Shown one piece after another: positions 58,510 through 64,000 of a stretch of DNA of 64,000 nt. The stretch spans positions 35,581,604 to 35,645,603 of the forward strand of contig NC_091138.1 of NCBI RefSeq assembly GCF_041381155.1, read 5' to 3'. Under the pieces are notes generated by a model. It was not told the origin of the DNA. It worked only from the letters and a program-made list of their open reading frames with translations, and ran no database searches. The position numbers were made by a program, and so were the translations under genes. Positions within the stretch are counted from its first letter, which is position 1. Each line of letters opens with the position of its first letter. This DNA comes from Argopecten irradians. Its lineage: Eukaryota > Mollusca > Bivalvia > Pectinida > Pectinidae.

Positions 58510-58740
58510 ACTATGATAAAAGATATATTTTAATGTCAACTAAAAACCCATTAACATGTTTCTCTGGGTTAACCTGTAAACAACATTTTAAAATCAATAA
58601 GTAATTTATGTAACTTTTCATGGTAGCATGTCATATTTAAGCTAATAATTGCAGTCGGATTTTGTTTAGAACTTTTAACCGTTACATCTAAACTAGAACT
58701 GTCGCCAGTGTGGACAAATTTAGTAATACATGCATTAATA
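58510..58740. repeat. Dispersed repeat C (copy 2)
   Basis: Paralogue of 77-300. It lies about 220 bp upstream of the first exon of the PAN-EGF-sushi gene, so it may overlap its promoter. Confidence 0.65.
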
Positions 58741-58811
58741 AAGAATATATGTATATTTATATGATGTGTATCACTGTATAGATTGATGTTTAAGGATATC
58801 ATCATCAATAG

Positions 58812-60556
58812 ATACAAGAGGCCCATGGGCCTTAACGGTCACCTGAGTTAGAATATATAATAAAACAAATAATGAAACAAATTAAAGACATATAAACACT
58901 ATATGCTGGGCCTTGAAGTTGGTCAGTGATTTATAAATTTGACCTTTTTAGACTATGAAGAGTATTTGCTTCCATCAAACCTGTGAACTTAGAGGTATTT
59001 TTTGAAATTTTAATCAATTTGACCCTGTTTGGTCCTGCCTCTCTGGTCCCCCAGGGGGTCATCGAGGACGGATATGGATGTTAAAATGCTATATCTTAGG
59101 CTAATAATTCTAATCAAGTTTGACTAATTTCCTACGAAAATTGGGCAAATAATGTTCACAAATATGTTTTTCCTATATAAACTAAAGTAAACTTGACTCC
59201 CTCCCCAAGGGGAAACAGGAGATCCCAAGGTCATATAATTTACAATTTTTATAAACAAACTTTAAGACCTTTTCATCTATAAAGTGTATTTGATTATACC
59301 ATTTCCAGAATTTTTAAAAGAATATCTTTGAAGTTTTAGCCTATTTGACCTCTTTTGGCCCCGCCCCTCTGCCCCCAGGGGTCGGCCTTGACCAATATGG
59401 ATATGATATTAAAATGCTATCTCAGGCTAATAATTCTAATCAAGTTTGACTCGTTTCCAATGAAAATTGAGCAAAAAATGCTCATAAATGTGTTTTCCCT
59501 ATATAAACTATATAGTAAATTTGACTCCCTCCCCAGGGGGAAATGTGAGACCCCAGGGTCATATAGTTCACAATTTTTGTAAAGGACCTTAAGACCTTTC
59601 TATTTATGAAAAGTATTTGTTTCTACCATTTCCAGAATTTCAGAAGAAGATTTTTGAAGTTTTAGCCTATTTGACCCTTTTTTTAGCCCCGCCCCTCTGC
59701 CCCCAGGGGGTCGGCCAGAACCAATGTGGATATGATATTAAAATGCTATCGCAGGCTAATAATTCTAACCAAGTTTGACTCGTTTCCAATGAAAATTGAG
59801 CAAAAAATGCTCATAAATGTGTTTTCCCTATATAAACTATAGTAAACTTGACCCTCTCCCCAGGGGGAAACGTGTGACCCCAGGGTCATAAAATTCACAT
59901 TTTTGTAAAGGACCTTAAGACCTTTCTATTTATGAAAAGTATTTGTTTCTACCATATCCAGAATTTCAGAAGAAGATTTTTGAAGTTTTAGCCTATTTGA
60001 CCCCTTTTGACCCTGCCCCTAAGGCCCCTGGGGGTCAGTCATAGAAGATTTGTTAACAGGATTAAATGGCCATCTCATACTGATAATTCTGACAACATTT
60101 GACTCATTTCCTATTACAAATGACCAAATAATGCGCAAAAATGTGTTTTCTCAATATAAAGTATAGTAAACTTAACCCCCTCCCCAGGGGGAAACTAGAG
60201 ACCCCAGGGTCATATAATTCACAATTTTTGTAAAGGACCTTAAGACCTTTCTATCTATGAAGAGTATTTGATTCTACCACATCTGTGAGTAGAGAAGAAG
60301 ATTTTTGAAATTCTACTCAATTTTACCCCTTTTGGCCCCTCCCACAGCCCCCTGGGGGGTGGGGACCATATAATTCACAATTTTGATTGGCCTTATGCCT
60401 TAGAAGGTTTGTGTAAAATTTCATTGAAATTGCTTAAGCAGTTTTGGAGAAGTTGAAAATGTAAATTGTTTACGGACATACGACGCACGACGCACGACGA
60501 CGGACAAAAGGCGATTAGAAAAGGACACTTGAGACTTCGTCATAGGTGACCTAAAA
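58812..60556 (+). repeat. Repeat family A, full-length copy
   Basis: The head CAAGAGGCCCATGGGCC contains the palindrome AGGCCCATGGGCCT and then GGTCACCTGA. Next come about four units of 325 bp, and a tail with CGACGACGGACAAAAGGCG and AGGTGACCTAAAA. GGTCACCT near the head and AGGTGACC in the tail are inverted repeats. It is about 1.74 kb. There is no protein-coding frame, so it is non-autonomous. Confidence 0.85.
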
Positions 60557-60594
60557 ATAGCAATTGACATTATTAATGTGTGCATATATATATA

Positions 60595-60896
60595 CCAAAG
60601 TCTAAAAAAGTGGTATTTTCTGCTCCTGCTTAGCGCTCAGGGAGTGGGACGACTGGTTCGCCCGTTGTCAGAATAATGTGTCCGGGTGGGGTGTGTTGCT
60701 TGGTGTCTTCAGCGGCATGTTTCAGTGTTATAGCACTATAAAAAGGGCAGCAGTTCCACCATGCAAGACACAACACGGACATACCGCAGTCTCCCAAAAC
60801 ACGCACCTCGCACAACATACAAGCTACACACTGCATACATGGGAGGCCGTCGTTACATGACCCCGGCTGTTAATAAGACATTAAATTAATCAAACT
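60595..60896 (-). repeat. Repeat family B, minus copy
   Basis: CCAAAGTCTAAAAAAGTGG through TTAAATTAATCAAAC. It lacks the tail half. Confidence 0.8.
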
Positions 60897-61400
60897 GTCT
60901 CTGTCTGGGTAGGACGCACGTGTGCCGTTTAGGTGGGTGTATAGCAGTGGACAAAGATGTTTTTTCCTCAGTTCCAAAGCTTGTGTCGTATTTATGTATT
61001 AGGTTAGGTGTAGTTTATATGTGGGGATGAGTTTCTGTATTTTAAATGTCATATTTCTTGGGATTTTCTGTAAATATTTGATCCATAAAGAGGTCAGTGA
61101 AATTACATGTCCGTTAGCTCAGACTGGACTTTGTACGGTTGCATTATACAGATATTAACGAATTAGGATTTGAAGGAACCTTAAGCAATAATTGTAAAAG
61201 CAGGGATTTATCTAGTATTTTTATATTTTAACAGTACAGTTATTTTGGAAACATATCTAGTGTTGCACTTCATATACTAGAATTTATTCTGTTGAGAATA
61301 GAAGTTGAACAATAGCTTATTCCATATTGAGAGTGGTTCCTAATTATGCTGCTAAAAGAATCAAACATTTGTACTTGCTAGTACAATGTAATAATATAAC
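60897..61400. other. No gene recognised
   Basis: I see no exon or named repeat. The left part of the Tc1-like transposon may begin here, but its terminal repeat was not identified. Confidence 0.4.
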
Positions 61401-61409
61401 ACTGATATA

Positions 61410-62720
61410 TACACAACGTCGAAAGTTAAGCACCAGTAAATTAAATTTGCTATATTTTTTCCACTTCGTTTAAAAAGCCATCGTATGAAGGTTTACCTTG
61501 TTGGTGTATGATTTGTGAGTGTACCCAGTGCACTTTTGTTCCTGTCGACATGTGAGCAACACCGTGCGCGTGCATCAAATACAGGTTGGTCACATTCACG
61601 AAAGTTGTTTGACTCTAAGGTATAGCCGGACACGGAAAGCCATTTTACATGATACTAGTGTTGTGTTTCGAACTTTTGTCATAAGCATGGCAAGACGTAG
61701 GCTTACGGAAGCGGAAAGGTGGCAGATTATCGGTATGAAAACTGCAGGAATGTCATCTAGGGCGATTGGCATGGCAATGAATGTTTCTCTTTCTGTTGTG
61801 ATCCGTCTGGTAGCGAAATTTCATCAAACAGGCGCCACCAAGGACAGACTGCGATATGGACGTCCCAGGAAAACAACTGCAAGGGACGATAGGGCCATGG
61901 TTTTCATGCCGGTCGAAATCCGTACTCCGATAGTGGAATTCTCCGTCGCCAATGGGGACTGAGGTATAGAGTGTCGCTTAGCACAGTGCGTACGAGACTT
62001 CATGAGCGTGGCATCCATGCGTACCGTCGATTAAAAGACCCTTGTTATCTCGACAGCACATGCGAGCAAGACGAGATTGTGGTTTCACCCGACAAAATTG
62101 GAATTTACGAACTTGTGCCGCATGCATTGGTCGGACGACAGTCGGTTCATGTAACACGTAACGGATGGTCGCTCGCGTGTGTGGCGTGAGCGCCGGACTG
62201 CTTATCTTCAAGAAAACATCCAACCGACTGTTGCATTCGGTGGTGGCTCTGTAATGATATGGGGTTGCGTGTCGTTCGATTGTAAGATCGACCTCATCAC
62301 TGTGCAAGGGACATTAAATGGCCAGCAATACCAAAATGTCGTCCTCAATGGCGCCGTAGTGCCTCATTTCGATAATCATGCGCTAGCAACTCGCCCTATA
62401 TTATGGACGACAACGCTAGGCCGCATCGCGCACGCGCTGTCATTGACTTCCTGAACAACACCGCCATTGCCACTCTTCCATGGCCCTCGAAGAGCTCCGA
62501 TCTCAACCCTATAGAGCATTTATGGGATCAGTTGGGGCGTCAAGTTAGGGCTAGGGATCCCCCAGTACAAACACTCCAAGAATTAGCGGCAGCACTGCAC
62601 GAGGAGTGGCGAAGAATCCCGATGATCCGCATACGACGCCAGGTACACAGCATGGGGAGACGTGTCGCGGAAACGCTGAACGTGAACGGTGGATACACCA
62701 GATATTAAAGGACACTGGAT
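61410..62720 (+). mobile_element. Tc1-like DNA transposon, broken
   Basis: It surrounds the transposase remnant. A candidate left end is ACAACGTCGAAAGTTAAGCA near 61413. I could not find its inverse on the right, so the boundaries are approximate. Confidence 0.65.
61687..62708 (+). pseudogene. Tc1-like transposase, frameshifted
   Basis: It starts MARRRLTEAERWQIIGMKTA with an HTH (GMSSRAIGMAMNVS), then a second HTH linker with GRPRKTTARDD. The frame then breaks around 61880-62180, where the first catalytic region is lost or scrambled. FGGGSVMIWGC and DNARPHRARAV carry the middle motifs, and SSDLNPIEHLWD carries the catalytic glutamate. Another frame change lies near 62403. It ends at a stop near 62706. 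The family normally has about 340 residues in one frame, so this copy is dead. Confidence 0.85.
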
Positions 62721-63034
62721 GGACATAAACTAATGATGTCATTTAACATTTTTGACACACTTTTGGATGTATATAACTTCCCGTTTGCGTGTGGCGACAA
62801 TACTTTTCCAGTTCCCATTTTTTGCAGTTTTGTCACACTTATACTATAGTAGTATATTATACTACGATATACTATGACGAACTGTTTTCTCATAGAAAAA
62901 TGTACTTGTTCCACTAAACAGTCTTGCGTCCATTGAACAGTGTCCAGTGATAAATTATCGCAATACTCTAGTTTAAAAAAAATTTAATTATTGTTTTTAT
63001 AATGACAAGCACAAATATCCACAGGCATTTGCCC

Positions 63035-63249
63035 TCAGGGGCCAAGTGGATATCCGTACACCTCGATCTCGCACGGATTAAGGACGGCTTCATCTCGTGA
63101 GATCCTGACGAACTGACCATATAAAGGTTTCTCACAGAAAAAGGTTTTCATCTCCCCGACAAATGGCGGCCCGTGGTAATATAGACAAAGAGCTCGGGGT
63201 CCAGAGTTTGTTTCAGCTACAGTGATGTTAAGGCGCTGGTTCCGTTCAC
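63035..63249 (-). CDS. Last exon of a fucolectin-like (FTP/F5-8C type) lectin gene
   Basis: The acceptor TTATCTAG is followed by a phase-1 coding exon of 71 codons ending in TGA at 63035-63037. It encodes ERNQRLNITVAETNSGPRAL, CLYYHGP, FFCEKPLYGQFVRISR and NPCEIEVYGYPLGP. This is the C-terminal half of the eel-fucolectin/tachylectin-4/pentraxin-1 domain (pattern C...C.....G.YVRI......LxxCEVEVYG). Such lectins bind fucose and act in innate recognition. The earlier exons, including the fucose-binding His/Arg half and any signal peptide, should lie beyond the right edge; I found none in 63250-64000. Confidence 0.85.
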
Positions 63250-63340
63250 CTAGATAAATATCAAATTAGAACTGTAAGCTAATGACTACCTAATACCTCA
63301 ACTACCTCCTATTTCAGACAGCGTCAGGCGGCTCGACGAC

Positions 63341-63408
63341 TTACCCAAAAACACCCAAAAACACCCAAATATACCCAAAAACACCCAAATATACCCCAAA
63401 ACACGCTA
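63341..63408 (+). repeat. Minisatellite of ACCCAAAAAC / ACCCAAATAT units
   Basis: Six to seven imperfect 10-11 bp units (CCCAAAAACA and CCCAAATATA alternating). They lie in the intron upstream of the fucolectin exon. Confidence 0.8.
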
Positions 63409-64000
63409 AATTTTTTATAGTAAGTTTCATAAATAGGTATTTTATGCTCATGAAATAGTTTTTAAATGTGTTTTTGCAACTCTTAGTCCTTTAACGGTGT
63501 TCGGTGCCCTTGATCTTATTCAAAGGGAAGCAACTCTTACCACGATTTATCTTTAGTTATCTTTGAAATGATACTCATCTGACATTTAAACAATACTTGG
63601 TATTGATACATGTATGTGTGTGTCTAATTATCACAAAAATAATGTAAAATCATTTCTTTTACTTCTGGTGCAGTACTTCAATCCATACAGTATAGGATAT
63701 AGTGCCGTGGATAACGATACCATTTGTTACATCTTCTAACTAAAATAATGGCTCATATTGAAATTTAGGTATACATGTAATGTATAGATTGGACAATTTC
63801 AAGCCAACCAAATAGTAACGAAAAACATTTAGTTACTAAAGTAAATTAAGCTATATCATTCCCGTCCAACCGCCTCGATTTGTCGTGTGACAGACCGTTC
63901 AATTGCGGAATATCAATTTTAATCACCTAATTAGGCTTACGTAACAAATACAAAATAAAGGATGTATTAAAGTACTATATAGGTGACATTTCTCCAACGT
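63409..64000. other. No gene recognised; probable intron
   Basis: AT-rich sequence upstream of the fucolectin last exon. No exon is visible. Confidence 0.4.

Overview
This window looks like a bivalve mollusc nuclear genome. No single marker proves it. The case rests on small exons with good splice sites, an AT-rich background, a secreted PAN/EGF/sushi/CUB/fucolectin gene repertoire, and dispersed repeat families of a kind I associate with bivalves (one opens with CAAGAGGCCCATGGGCC, another with GATTAATTAACGTCCTATTA). Most of the 64 kb is transposon-derived. I saw no tRNA, rRNA or CRISPR array.

Layout. 1-8264: repeats (families here called A, B and C), one hAT-like MITE inside a B copy, and no convincing gene. 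8265-18526: a nearly intact 10.26-kb Ty3/gypsy-type LTR retrotransposon on the + strand. It has near-identical LTRs, a tRNA-Ser-type primer site, gag, pol joined by a -1 slippery heptamer, and a third ORF that joins zinc-finger sequence to a KCTD/T1-type BTB domain. 20724-26177: eight exons (minus strand) of the 3' half of a CASP (CUX1-locus golgin) gene. The four terminal exons are clean, but two internal ones carry frame-breaking indels. 32112-32121 is a 10-N gap. 32122-37320: repeat debris and a broken HTH_psq transposase fragment.

37762-63249 holds a minus-strand run of secreted-protein exons. One gene is 5'-incomplete: a CUB domain in two exons plus a cysteine-bearing C-terminal exon. 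One gene appears complete in five exons (signal peptide, PAN/Apple, EGF-like, sushi, truncated lectin-like exon, short tail), with every exon junction in phase. The last exon of a third gene encodes the end of a fucolectin (FTP)-like domain. Their introns and intergenic spaces hold tandem-repeat arrays, nested LINEs, repeat B copies (several head-to-head), fold-back hairpins and a broken Tc1-like transposon.

The most interesting item is the third ORF of the LTR retrotransposon. A strong splice acceptor opens, in frame, into a C2H2 finger and a second Cys/His finger, followed by a basic linker and a KCTD-like BTB domain. This looks like a captured or assembled regulatory gene. The second theme is structural. 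The LTR element has no target-site duplication, a 28-bp word beside it recurs exactly at the edge of the N gap, and a family A repeat is split across the 25-kb segment between. Together these suggest a large insertion or a misjoined contig.
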